This document shows, piece after piece, positions 5,262-5,358 of a stretch of 5,358 nucleotides of DNA. The notes beneath the pieces are model-generated. The model searched no databases. It was not told the DNA's origin and was given only the letters and a program-made list of their open reading frames with translations. Positions within the stretch are counted from its first letter, which is position 1. Each line of letters begins with the position of its first letter. Source of the DNA: Paenibacillaceae bacterium (GTDB lineage: Bacteria; Bacillota; Bacilli; Paenibacillales; NBRC-103111); the NCBI GenBank assembly GCA_020697475.1, contig JAJFMO010000301.1, forward strand, positions 1 through 5,358. Direction: 5' to 3'. A program made the position numbers and the translations under genes.

Positions 5262-5358
5262 ACTCGGTCGGAAGTGACCGTGTAGTAATACGTCTGCCCG
5301 GCGGTTAATCCGTTGTCTGAATAGCTAGTGTCTTTTACGTTAGCCAGCAACTGGTAAT
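5156..5358 (-). CDS. C-terminal part of a fibronectin type III-like domain protein (partial)
   Basis: The minus strand is open from the right edge to a TAA at 5158-5156, about 66 codons. The section SYSDNGLTAGQTYYYTVTS is the typical late part of a bacterial fibronectin type III domain (strands E-F, with the YYYTV signature). Instead of ending soon after, as most such domains do, it continues through an Asp/Gly/Pro-rich tail (DRVYGSDAAHPDF to VFGNSNIVPVTIR). Such domains occur in secreted glycosidases and surface proteins, but the main domain lies beyond the edge. It converges on the toxin gene, with only a few bases between its stop and the terminator. Confidence 0.85.
   Translation of the reverse strand, partial: YQLLANVKDTSYSDNGLTAGQTYYYTVTSDRVYGSDAAHPDFRPANGSDDEGPVFGNSNIVPVTIR

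Overview
The window looks like chromosome of a spore-forming, Paenibacillaceae-type member of the Bacillota. This is inferred from strong AGGAGG-type ribosome binding sites, a ydaO/yuaA-type c-di-AMP riboswitch in front of a LysM-CAP secreted protein, mid-to-high GC coding sequence, and intergenic repeats carrying TGTCCGTTA. No taxonomic marker gene is present, so the genus is not certain.

Minus-strand block (1-3016). Read from right to left, this holds an ABC-2 exporter pair, ATPase then permease, joined by an ATGA overlap. Next comes a 112-aa protein of unknown function, which overlaps by GTGA the start of a B12-binding radical SAM protein that runs off the left edge. The exporter has its own extended -10 promoter with a 12-bp palindrome at the predicted transcription start. 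The 178-bp gap before the 112-aa gene holds three tandem 11-13 bp repeats that look like an activator site. No good terminator separates the two gene pairs, so readthrough is possible.

Intergenic block (3017-3694). This has no gene. It contains a GC-rich hairpin, a structured array of about 50-bp repeats (two units on each strand, converging), an extended -10 promoter, and a c-di-AMP riboswitch whose 3' end abuts the Shine-Dalgarno sequence of the next gene.

Plus-strand block (3695-4370). A secreted protein with a signal peptide, one LysM domain and a CAP/SCP domain is followed by a perfect 52-bp palindromic terminator that can act in both directions.

Right block (4371-5358). Against the terminator sits a 35-codon minus-strand fragment with no start, probably the tail of a lost gene. 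Then comes a type II toxin-antitoxin pair. The antitoxin looks intact. The toxin frame runs through its own terminator into an opposing gene; skipping one base restores a 90-aa protein ending at the terminator, so the toxin is probably frameshifted. The window ends in the C-terminus of a minus-strand protein with a fibronectin type III-like domain.

No clearly new multi-gene system is visible. The most unusual items are the convergent repeat array, the riboswitch without an obvious expression platform, the damaged toxin, and the gene remnant behind the bidirectional terminator.
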